A stretch of DNA of 64,000 bases from positions 1,612,001-1,676,000 of the forward strand of contig JAGYXB010000557.1 in assembly GCA_022495005.1 (NCBI GenBank), given 5' to 3'. The notes below the pieces were generated by a model. It saw only the letters and a program-made list of their open reading frames with translations. It ran no database searches and had not been told where the DNA came from. The translations under genes and the position numbers were made by a program. This stretch comes from Rhyacophila brunnea (taxonomy: Eukaryota > Arthropoda > Insecta > Trichoptera > Rhyacophilidae). Positions 38,154 to 48,387 of this stretch are shown here, in pieces (position 1 is the stretch's first letter; each line of letters opens with the position of its first letter).

Positions 38154-40269
38154 TTAAATGAAATTGTAACGGGCGAATACTTCCATGATTGCATTTAGAT
38201 TAACATTGATCTCATTTTTCCTGAATTGGACAGACTTTTCCGTATTCACACCCACCTTGCAGATCAATAAACTTTGCTCCACTGCATACGGTTGATATTT
38301 CGTAAGGTCTTTTTGGAAAATTTCTCTCGGATAGCATATTTTTATGTCGCATTGGAGACGTTTCAGAGTGTTAGTGAGCACATCGTAGTATAGGTCCAGT
38401 ATATTGTGATAATGACTCCACATATCAGCTGATAACGACGTAATCAGAGCGTTAAATATATCCGTGACAGGAGAGTTGAGCTCCACAAATTCAAAGTTCA
38501 CAAATACCATTTCAGATGGCTCCATATCCTAGAAAAAATGAAAACGTTTAGCATATATTTTTTATTAATCTGTCATGATATTCTCTGGATATGCCTATAT
38601 TCAGGTACTTGGTTTTTCTTCTTCTTTATTATGACCACACGACCGAGGCTTATATTAGTGTATTTTCTTTAAAGATAGCATTTCAACAATCTGATACCAC
38701 ATTCTGCATAGTATCTGTTACAAAAATGTCATAATACATTTTGCGACGAAATAGCTAACATATTTTGTCGGTGAGTCCAGTAGGTCTATTCGATGTGCAA
38801 GGCGGCATCGACAATAGTTTATCATATTTAAATATCGAGGTATTATAATTGTTACAATAAGTTAGCCGTCTAAGCTGTCAAAACTGTCTATCTCGCTCTT
38901 ATATATAATTAACACAGCCAAGAGAGGGGCTGTTCATAGCACTTGTTGACAGTTTAAACGGTTAACGTACCTATTGTAATAATTAACCGCCTTAACTTGT
39001 TGACCGCAAAGCATTTATTTACTATTTAATTACCACATTTAAATAACATACTAATTATATCGAATGGTCAATTAAGGAGGGCACAACAGGTGTACCGTCC
39101 GCGTTGAAAAGATTTTAATACCTACATAAATATGATAAACTACCGTCGATAGCCGCCGATACCCGCCTTGTGCATAGAATAGACCCACAGATTGGTTAAA
39201 TATAACATTTTAAATGTCACTATAATATAACAAATAACAATGAGCCCATGATAATATGATAATATTGTGTAGGTATCCAAGCTGCATCAAAGATTTTTCA
39301 TAGTTTTCGAAACATGTTTCAAAAGATGAAAGTAATTCATTTAATAAAAGATTCAGAATATAAGTTGTACTTGTTTTAATTTAAAAAAAAAACCTAGGTA
39401 CAGCTCTAATGTCGTCTCATTTCTAGAATAAGTGTGGTATATTTTAATTTGAAAATGGGTGATAGTTGAAAATTTATAATGATTTTGGCAGCTAAAAAAA
39501 ACTATGATGAAAAGGTACTTACATCGTATTTTATTAAAACGTTTCCTAAAGAGCTGTCCCCATGACAGATCACCAAATATTGGTTTATTTCTTCATTATG
39601 CCTTTCTTCAGCAAGAATGCTCAGTTTTTGTAACAAATTGAATGTTTTAAATTTTTCCTTGACTGCATCGTTCTCAATGATTGCAAGTGTGGAATTTAGC
39701 GTGAGGTCCACTACGTGGTTATCATATTTTTCCAATATAGGACATTCCGTCAAGTTTTTCGTTAACTCCTTGAAGTCTTCCGGGTGTCTGTGTCTCATTG
39801 CGAAGGAAAATGCGTGAAAGCGTGCCAGTTCCGAAATCAATAATGTTACATGATCAAACTCTAATGTGTTATTGCTTAAACTGCATACAGGTTTATTATA
39901 GTCCATTTCATTTAAATCTTCCAGTATAATACAGTCATCGTGTGCTAAATAGCATTTTGTTAGTTTGACTTTCTCACTATCGGGACGATCGATTTGCATT
40001 TCTTCAAAATTTCCAACAATTTTATCATAAAAGAAAGCTTCTCTTAAAAATATTTTATTTGCCGTAGCTTTTTTATCGGATATTGTTTTCATATACAACT
40101 TATCACTATTTTTTACACCATTTTTATCACCTTCAACTATCACTTCATACGTATGCACAAGATCATGATCACCAGTGATTGATTTATATATTATATTAAA
40201 CTTTTTGTATCCCATACCTTCAACCACTGATACAACATCATGTTGTCTTTTTAAATCGGGAGAAGACAT
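38154..40269 (-). CDS. CHK kinase-like protein 2 with altered metal-binding motif, two exons
   Basis: Same family and exon plan as its neighbours. Exon 1 is 40269-39523 with a GAT|GTAAGT donor. Exon 2 is 38528-38154 after TTTTCTAG. The join is phase 0 and gives about 373 residues. Lys61, helix-C Glu77, CIILEDLNEMDY (about 113-124) and the Brenner motif HGDSSLGN (His236, Asp238, Asn243) are kept. Where relatives have DFQ or DYQ, this protein reads VNFE (Asn260), so the Asp that binds the second metal is gone. The reading frame is otherwise open, so this is not simple decay. The C-terminal part is about 20 residues shorter than in copy 1. It may be a pseudokinase or a binding protein. The intron carries a 403-bp MITE, and a 180-bp palindrome lies just past the stop codon. 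Confidence 0.88.
38783..39185. mobile_element. MITE with GGTCTATTC ends inside the kinase 2 intron
   Basis: The left end GGTCTATTCGATGTGCAAGG is matched by the reverse complement of the right end CCTTGTGCATAGAATAGACC. Internal landmarks TTAGCCGTCTAA, CTGTCTATCTCGCTCT and CCAAGAGAGG are shared in order with the element at 35087. It makes up about 40 percent of the intron of the second kinase gene. Confidence 0.7.
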
Positions 40270-40358
40270 TATTTTAATGTTAAACCGTTTTTATTAAAAG
40301 AAGCTTAGACATTGATTTATTAATTGACCGATTCACGGTGATACAATATTAACACAAC

Positions 40359-40412
40359 TTATCTTATCTTGAAAAACACAGATATAAATATATACTTAGA
40401 GGATAAGATAAC
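40359..40412 (-). promoter_or_regulatory. Paired GATA motifs around a TATA-like box upstream of kinase 2
   Basis: Starting 90 bases upstream of the kinase 2 ATG, TTATCTTATCTTG (40359-40371) and GGATAAGATAAC (40401-40412) form an inverted pair of double GATA sites. Between them lies GATATAAATATATAC (40381-40395), which reads as a TATA box on the minus strand. GATA factors commonly drive gut and fat-body genes in insects. The motifs are seen; regulatory use is inference. Confidence 0.4.
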
Positions 40413-40668
40413 ATTGTCAAGGTGTGCTATATTTGATAGCAATTGTCAGAATTAAATTAAATGTTTCATATACAATTGACCAGTCGACTGTTAATAAAAA
40501 AAATAATACACAACTATAGTGCAAAGTTTTTATTATTTAATTATTTAATACACAGTATCCAGGAATAAAAATCATTATGAATTCTAAATATGTTGCCTTA
40601 CAGCAAATTAATTAATCTTCTAATACTGAACAATAAAATCGTTGAGTATTAAAATGACTCAACGCGTC

Positions 40669-40890
40669 TTAGTCTGTGGGCCTGGTACGGGCGGCCAGGT
40701 CGAGCGGAGCCAAAAAATGTATGGGGACCACCATGAAAGCGCGGAGAGTGAGCGGTAGACAGTCTGGCCGCTCTTCGAATTTGCAGCGTTTCGAGCGGCT
40801 AGCTAGCGGCGTGTCAAATACAATGTCTCCTCGCCCTTCCTTTCCCCGACTTCAAAAAACGTCGGCAATCGGTAGCGTTAGGTAGCCGCT
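40669..40890. repeat. GC-rich block upstream of kinase 2
   Basis: About 220 bases rich in GAGCGG, GGCCGCTC and AGCGGC words stand out from AT-rich surroundings. CGAGCGG and CCGCTC occur in both directions. It lies about 400 bases upstream of the kinase 2 start. It reads as a repeat fragment; no coding family is recognised. Confidence 0.35.
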
Positions 40891-43800
40891 GCTATGAATC
40901 TTTTGGATCACAAAATAGTTTGTGTTTTACGCGCGTCTTAGTTTGCTATTCATTTTTATTTGAAGGAAAATACCTACTAATCCCATATTATTATAAATTA
41001 CACTAGCATGTACCTATACTTTAAGTTTTTTTTTAATATGTACAGGTATAAATAATCTAATGCATTTAAGTTTTGTACTATGTATTCCATTTGAGTCGTT
41101 TTTTTCGACCCGGTTTTTGACTTACGGCATCTTCAGGCACTATGCGCACTCATAAATGGTAAATAAACACTGTCAATAAATGCAGTTAATTATATCTAAT
41201 ATAATAAAATTAATACAACAAAGCAGGTACCTACCTATTGAGTCAAGATTACCTACATATTGCCTGAAGATGTCAAATGCAGAGATACAGAATTCCTCCA
41301 ACTCACACGTACGTGTACATATAAAAAATAAACAACCAATATTATGTGTCATCAATGTCATCTTCAATAATAATTGGATAGGGAAATAGATACGTTGTTA
41401 TTTTTATTAGGTACGTTGGTAGTATTCTTTATCAAGTCTCTAAACCCACCACTGATATAGGTACACTGATGAAATTTATTTACGATAGTTTTAGATTTAA
41501 AATGCACATTAACCTTGATTTCATTTATATTGAGATAATAATCGTACTATCGTTTTTTGAAATTCATATCTGGAAACTGACTAGGTAGTACAAACAAATC
41601 TATCTATGGTATGAAGACGATTTCAAAGCATGAAAAACATAACAAGTTGTTTTTTGGAAGAAGGTTGTTTGGGGACCACATGTTCGGAGTACAAAAACAA
41701 GACGAAACTTTACTAAATTGGTACCAATAAGCTGCTGTTTTATAAGTTGTGACATTTTCATCAATCATTACATCATCCAGGAGTTTTTGAGTTATGGCCA
41801 CGGAGCACAGAATTCTCAATAAATATTTTTTTTTATGTTTTTGAACTGTGATAAATATTTTTTACTTCAACACTATCAGGCTCCATCATCGTAGTGCAAG
41901 GAAAGCACAAGGTCGCGCCATTTCTCTCGCCCCACGCCATCATCCGCTCCAACCGCTTTATGTAGGTATTATTAATTGAATAAAACATATTTTATTGTAC
42001 GTGGTGCACATTGTTTCCAATATGTATACCTAATGAATTACATATTATTAAAAATACAAAGGAATGTTATAACAGTAGGTATGCAAATACTATGGTTTCA
42101 TTCGTATAGTTATATCAAAAAATATGGAAGAACGAAGTGTAAAAAATACGATCGATATTCAAATAATCTTAAAATACTAGGTAACTATGGAAGTAGATAG
42201 GTAGGTACATATTTATATTACATATTTGGGCAAAAACTCACGTTGGTTCAACAGAGTTCTATCTACAATTTTTTCATTTAACGTTTAAGTTTTAATTAGA
42301 GAAGTTTTTTTTGGTGTTTTATGCGTACGTACTGTTTTAACTAAGTATAGTATTCTATTTAGCAAACCTGGCTTGGGTTGGCAAACATACGTTATACGTA
42401 TAAAAATGCAATATATTCTTGAAAAACAACAAAAGAAAAGGTTATTGTGAGACCTGCTTTCAAATATCGGACGAAATTGATGGTAAATTTAAAATAGATG
42501 TCGTTCGTTCGCATCTCTGAATAAATTTTACCTATTCCGAGAGAAATGAATGAAAAATAAGTAACTGCTAATAACTTAAATATTTATGATTGCATGCCAG
42601 CTGATATTAACAAGGTACGCAATATGTAACAGAGCGAGGTTCCAATGAATTCGGCGAATGGCTGATAACCATTCCTCGTAGGTAACCAAGCTCCTTTGCC
42701 GGACGAACTATATAAAAAATGTCTATAGGTATTAGGTATTATAGCAGGTACGTCCAAAATATTGTAATTTTGAAATCGGAAATGTCTATTTTTAACTAAA
42801 TACAAATACATACCTACTATAATTACGTTATTCCTGCTCCATTGTATTTTTTTAATTATGCGGAGCATAAAATGAAATATTATTATTATTATTATATTGC
42901 AGGCGACAAAATAATTTTGTTATGGGTATAATAATAATAATGCCGATTTCTTACGAGGCAACTAATAACTTTCTTATTAATTTATTACATCAGGTGTCAT
43001 GTTTCTTGTCAAAACCATACGCCGTCAGCGCTGTGAAACCTTTTATTATTTTATTATATTATTTAATTCTGAATAAAATAATGTATAATTAATTTGTACC
43101 AGATTTTATATAATATTATTATTAACGTTTCAAAAAATGCGCTTGTGCATTACTAAACATTTCAAAGTTTTCAATTCTTATTGTTTTTTTTTAGTAGTTC
43201 GGCATTTTTTCTGGTTCGGTTAATCTTATAAGTATGCTGAGAATTCACTGTTTTTGTGAAATACGGGATTTTTACATATACAAATAAAACCCGCTTCTGT
43301 GTGGGGAATTATATACATAAACCTTTATCAATTTTGATCTAGTGACTGTCGGGCTATGTAAATTATTTATGTTTATTTACATAATATTGTCCATATTTAG
43401 CTTTGCATGTATAATAAAATGAACACTTTATAAATATACACTTGTTTACGTAGGCGTGTGTAGTCGAGATCTCAATAATTCTTCTTCTTCTTGGTCGTAC
43501 ACTCATGGCTGAGGATCGTGACCAAATTTGAATTTCGTCATCCTTTGAGCGACCAAGACTTTCCATCCTTCTCGATCTTCCGCTTCTCTCGGGGCAGAAT
43601 GGATGGTGCAATAATTCTTACATGATTACAAATTCACCAATACTAAAAACGTTGTGGAACCGCCATCATGTGCCGAGTTATGCCATGTCCCAAATCAAGA
43701 TAAATAAAAAAACATTATATAAACAGTTTTAAAGTTGCATATCAATTGTTTGCAAACATTTGTATAAAAACAATTCATAGATACTATTTTAAACAAATGT

Positions 43801-44207
43801 GCATTTTTTTTGTATTTCGCCACGAATAGAAAACGTATGCAAACGCACAAACAAACATGCGAGCGTGGACGTGTCTACAGGTTTTGTTTCACTAAAAGTA
43901 ACGCGGTGTGGTCTCGACGAATGTTGTTTTGATTAAATCTCATAAATCTGTATGATACGGGCTGCCCAGACCACATTTAATTGATAACAATATGTGCAGG
44001 TGAATACGTGCGTAGACTTACAAATGTTTGTAATGTGCATTTGTTAAGCGATATCAGTTTACAAACAATGTGGGTATTTTACAAAAAGATCATACAATAC
44101 CCTCTGGTTATAATTCAAACAACTCTGCTCAGGTTCTGAATTTCTTTAAATATATTAAATAAATGTTTATATTGAAAAGGTGACGTGCCACTGGCTCAAA
44201 CCGCTGG
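40891..44207. other. Spacer between kinases 2 and 3, no gene recognised
   Basis: Contains an imperfect inverted pair CGGCATCTTCAGGCA / TGCCTGAAGATGTC (41124-41275), a segment matching 11826-11866 (TTTAAGTTTTGTACTAT near 41065) and a LINE-like fragment at 43480. No host exon is seen. Confidence 0.5.
43480..43615. repeat. Probable non-LTR 3'-end fragment
   Basis: CTTCTTCTTCTTGGTCGTAC and CATGGCTGAGGATCGTGACC followed by CGACCAAGACTTTCCATCC read like a LINE 3' end. No intact protein is present. Confidence 0.3.
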
Positions 44208-44210
44208 TAA

Positions 44211-44651
44211 AGCGTCAATTATATTGAGCTTTTTTATGAGCTGATTATTGGCAAATTTAAAAGCGGGCGGTTCAGCTACTGCGATTTCATGATTACACAC
44301 AAAATTTTCCATTCGCTGATAAGCCACAAGCCAGCGAGCGATTTTGACGGAACGTAGTTCGTTTTTTTGCCGGGAGGTCGCTACGCTCCATAATAATGTT
44401 TCCATTAAACGTCAAAAAGGTAAATTTCAAAATGAGTAGTTCGTTTTTCCACCACCACGCTCTACTGCGCAGACGCGATACGCCCACAAGCCGGCGTGTT
44501 GCTTATAAAGTTGACCGGCTTTCAACTTTTCTCGGTGGAGTGTTTACAACCTGCTTATTAGCTTGTTCGATGATTACACTGGGCGAATTTACAGGCAGAT
44601 TATAAATTTGCCAATAATCAGCTCGTAAAAAAGCTCAATGTAATTGACGCT
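44211..44651. mobile_element. PIF/Harbinger-like MITE with 44-bp inverted ends and TAA duplication
   Basis: The first 44 bases, starting AGCGTCAATTATATTGAGC, match the reverse complement of the last 44, ending GCTCAATGTAATTGACGCT, with few differences. TAA lies directly outside both ends (44208-44210 and 44652-44654). Inside are further short inverted segments around CACAAGCC. Length 441 bp and no transposase indicate a MITE. Confidence 0.85.
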
Positions 44652-45107
44652 TAAAGGACGCTCCTACGTGGGACAGGCCAAGCATTTGGAGCGGATAATT
44701 AGTCTAGACTTGGTCGCGCGTTGCATGAGCGTTTCCACCAGGTCCGCGGCCTTAAGCCTACTTACTATGGCAAATATTTTAATTTACAAACACTTAATCT
44801 AATATCATATCTTTCTATTAGTATTAACATTGTAACAATTATAAATGATTTTATGTAAAATCAAAGATAGTTAAGAACATTTTCTTCTGTAAAGATTGAG
44901 CCTAAATATAATATGTCCCTTCTGAATTTCATTAAAAGAGAATAATATATGAAGAGATAGAGCAGCGCTTCATTGTTGCTGAATAGAAAAATAGTTATTA
45001 CGTTAAATTTGAATTTCCTTCAGTGATTTTGATAAATAAACCACAGAAGGTTCTATCTGGTAGAAGAAAAGGTTTTTTTTTCAACAAAAATTAAAAATTG
45101 ATAAATT

Positions 45108-47588
45108 TTAAATAAAACCAATTTCAGCAAATTTATTCATTAACCCGTTAATGTTCTTTTTAAAATACCTTTTAGCCTTGTGTGAATTAAAATGAAAATA
45201 ACTATTTTCTTCCACTTTATTATCAAAAATTTCTTTAATTTCTTCTTTATTTCTATCTGGTAACGCAAAAATCCGGATAACAGACAAGCCAACTCCGACT
45301 GCGTAAGTCTGAAACTTCACCAAGTCGCTTTGGAAAACACTCCTGGGATAGCACGCTGATGCAGTGTGGCCTAATTTTGCCAGGAACTGAGAGAGAGCGT
45401 CATAGTAGATGTTCGTCAGATCGTCCAATCTGTTCCATACATCTGCGGATGTCGAGGAAACCAGTGTAAAGTAGATATCAGTGACAGGTGAGTTGAATTT
45501 TGAAAACTGATAGTCCAGCATTACAGCGTCGATTGGAAGTCCATCCTGAAATTTTGAATTGATTTTGAATTTTGCGAATAACTAGAAACCGAGAAGAGTG
45601 GGGGAAGTTATGGGGAGGCTTTCACCCAGCAGTGAATCGACACCGATTGATGTTTATTTACGAAAACGAAACATTTTGGACATAAATCAAAAATCAGGAC
45701 GTTCACAACATTAGATTTACATTATAACAAATATTACTCTCACAAGAGAGAAGAAGAAAATAATAATAATATATTAAAAAAACAAAAACAATTTTATACA
45801 ATAAAATAAAGTTTCATACTTTCAATAAACAAGATGCAACGTACAACATTGGAAATGTCTATGGGCGGAATGCAGAAACATTTATCATAACTAAAATTTC
45901 CTTAGCAGAAAACACTATGAAGAAACATGTCCTTAGTTAAGATCATGTTGTCTATGGTTCACCTAGTCTTAAAAGCTTCGTTCGTTTTTTCTATTGAAAA
46001 TAATACCATATTTCAAAATTCTCTTTCCTATAGTTTAGGTAAATTATTTTGTAATTGTTAAACGATGACAAAAATATGACAACTGCAATAACTATAAATA
46101 TGTACATAATTAATATTTAATTATAATACTCTTATGTTTCCGTTATCAGTCATTATACGTGATTTCACAGGCACCGCAAGATAATTTTTTAACATGGTAA
46201 CACTAGCGTCCAGTGTCATCTTGTATTTCTGCAGACTGGCGTATAAAAAGTAAAATAATATTCTACATGTACATGCTAAACGAATTAACATTATCAATAT
46301 TCCTATTGAGATAAATTGTTAAATGAATATGTATTGACTGTTTTATAGACACGCGAATTTATTTTGACAGCAGCTGTCAGTGGTAAATGGTAATACAGAA
46401 GGGGGCGTGTTCATAACAAAAGAAGTCTATGGTTAAGGGTCTAGAGTTAAGTCATGCTTTTCGGCAACTTATCTTTAAGATCGAAATCTTGGATTCTGCA
46501 TGGGGCTCTATGTCTTTAGGGAGCGCATTTACTAGTCTTACTCCCCTCGCTAATAGTGGCTTGACTCGAGGAAACAGTTGTGATCCAGAATAGGTCGTGG
46601 CTGCGACCACGTATGATCCTTTGCCTTTCACTATATTTTAGTTCCAATCAAAGAGATTGTGAGGAGATGGGCGAGATGGCACACAATATGTAAACGGGGC
46701 ACATGAGAGTGGATATGGCAGCCACATTGTAATGTACGAATATTGTAAGGAGTGGAATACTGACTCCCAATCTTCTAATTGTAGTCTAGAATAAGCCGGA
46801 CTGAGTAGTTATATGGTATACTTACATCAGTATATTTGAACAATATATTCCTTAATGTACAATCTGTGTGGCACACAACAGAATATTTCTTCATTTCATC
46901 TGTTTGCTTCGCAAAATCTCCTAATTTCTCAAACAGGTCAGTACCGATAACCGCCAATTTTCCTTTGACCTCAATCATCAAGATCATCCAATGCCATTTG
47001 TAATACTAACTCTACGACTCCTTTAAAACGGTCCTTAAGATAAACAAGGTCGGTCAAGGTTTTTGTCATTTCGTCAAATTCTTTTATATTATCTTGTTTC
47101 AAAACAAATGAAAAGGCATGGAAACGTGCCAACTCCGATATCACCAACGATACGTGTTTAAAATCAAAGGTTTTGTCATGATTGAAAGGTAAATAACCTC
47201 TGGCACTATAGTCTTCCATTATAATGTATTCGTTTGTCGCTTTGAAACATACTGGAAGGGTCATCTGATCTTCAAGAAGCAGGTGATTTTGTACATCTCT
47301 AAATGTATTAATAACATTGTTATACATGAATGATTCTCTCTCATACTTCTGATCTAGATTCAGCTCTTTAATACGGGCTGGGCAATCAGTTTCTGTCTTC
47401 AGGTACCATCTTAACACACACTCTTGATTTTCTTTGATTCCATTAACTGTCACACTGTAAACTAGGCCAATAAAATTCTTGCCCTGGCCTCCGAACGACA
47501 CTTGGATCTCATAAGATGAAAATCCTAAAGCGTTAACGTAATCCTTTAAGTATTTTTGAAACTTGTCATTTAAAATACACATTCCCAT
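45108..47588 (-). pseudogene. CHK kinase-like gene 3, with a one-base frameshift in exon 1
   Basis: Third member of the kinase array. Exon 1 runs 47588-46826 to a GAT|GTAAGT donor. Exon 2 runs 45545-45108 after a TTTCAG acceptor, phase 0, for about 399 residues overall. Visible: WYLKTE with the ATP-binding Lys64, IIMEDYSARGY (about 122-132), HTDCTLRN in the Brenner position and LDYQ in the metal-binding position. The frame breaks near 46974-46987: the N-terminal frame ends at TGA after ...ALDDLDD, while the homologous continuation EVKGKLAV starts in the next frame. One extra base explains this. Everything else, including splice sites and catalytic residues, looks functional. So this is a very young pseudogene, an allele, or an assembly error at one base. 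The alternative that an intron removes the break is unlikely, as no room or splice signals exist. Confidence 0.82.
45546..46825 (-). other. Intron of kinase gene 3
   Basis: A 1280-bp phase-0 intron at the position conserved in all three kinase genes. The inside has AT-rich sequence and a GC-richer unassigned block at 46430-46700; no element ends were resolved. Confidence 0.6.
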
Positions 47589-47994
47589 TTTAATAATGTG
47601 TTTTACTTTATATTATGTACAGCCAATAATATTTGTTAAAATTTTTAATCAAGCATCAATGGGTACTATTTTTTTTTCTAGTCAGTCGAAGATAACGTAA
47701 TCTACGAGTACGTCATGATAACAATATTTCAATAGTGGTTGTTTGTTAATATATATAAAATTTATATTTTCAACATAAAGTAGATAGGTACTGATAACAA
47801 TAATTAGCATAATCAGTGCATAAATCTCTGGAACTAGTTCGGTGTTCACGCACTCACGCACTGATAAACAAACGATACACTTTTGGATGGATGATATTAT
47901 ATAAGGTTGATGAATGACGATGATAAGTTCAGGATAGATGATATAGACGCGACGTTCGCTCAAACATTGTCAGGCATGCGTGTTGGTTTTATCC

Positions 47995-48387
47995 CTAAAA
48001 TATCTAAAACTATACTAAATCATACATAATTTTGGATATTTTATAGATAGAATAATAGTTTTTATCTATTTTTGGCTTAATCAGTTTTAATGAATTTTAA
48101 AAAACTAACTAACACTATGTGTAAATTGTAGTCTTAGAGTTCAACGAAAGCAAATAAGTATGAATGAAAAAGTATCCAATATTTCGTCAGATCGCCCATA
48201 GCATATCAAAACTATTATGGATTGGTCTAGGCTCGGTTTAATTGATTTTTTAAAACTAACTAAAACCATCTGTAAATTGTAGTCTCAGTTAAAAAAAAAA
48301 ACAAAAACAAATTGACGGACAGATTTTAGTGTGCACTATTTATGTCAGATTTTACCTGCCTACCTCCACCCTTCGCCACTGCAACAG
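47995..48387. mobile_element. TGGCGAAG-family MITE, copy 2
   Basis: Shares with the 773-1179 element the two internal units (near 48066-48200 and 48225-48340), the AACAAATAAGTATGAATGA-type segment and the right end TACCTCCACCCTTCGCCACTG. Its left part matches 59260-59340 rather than the first copy, so the left boundary is uncertain. Confidence 0.55.
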
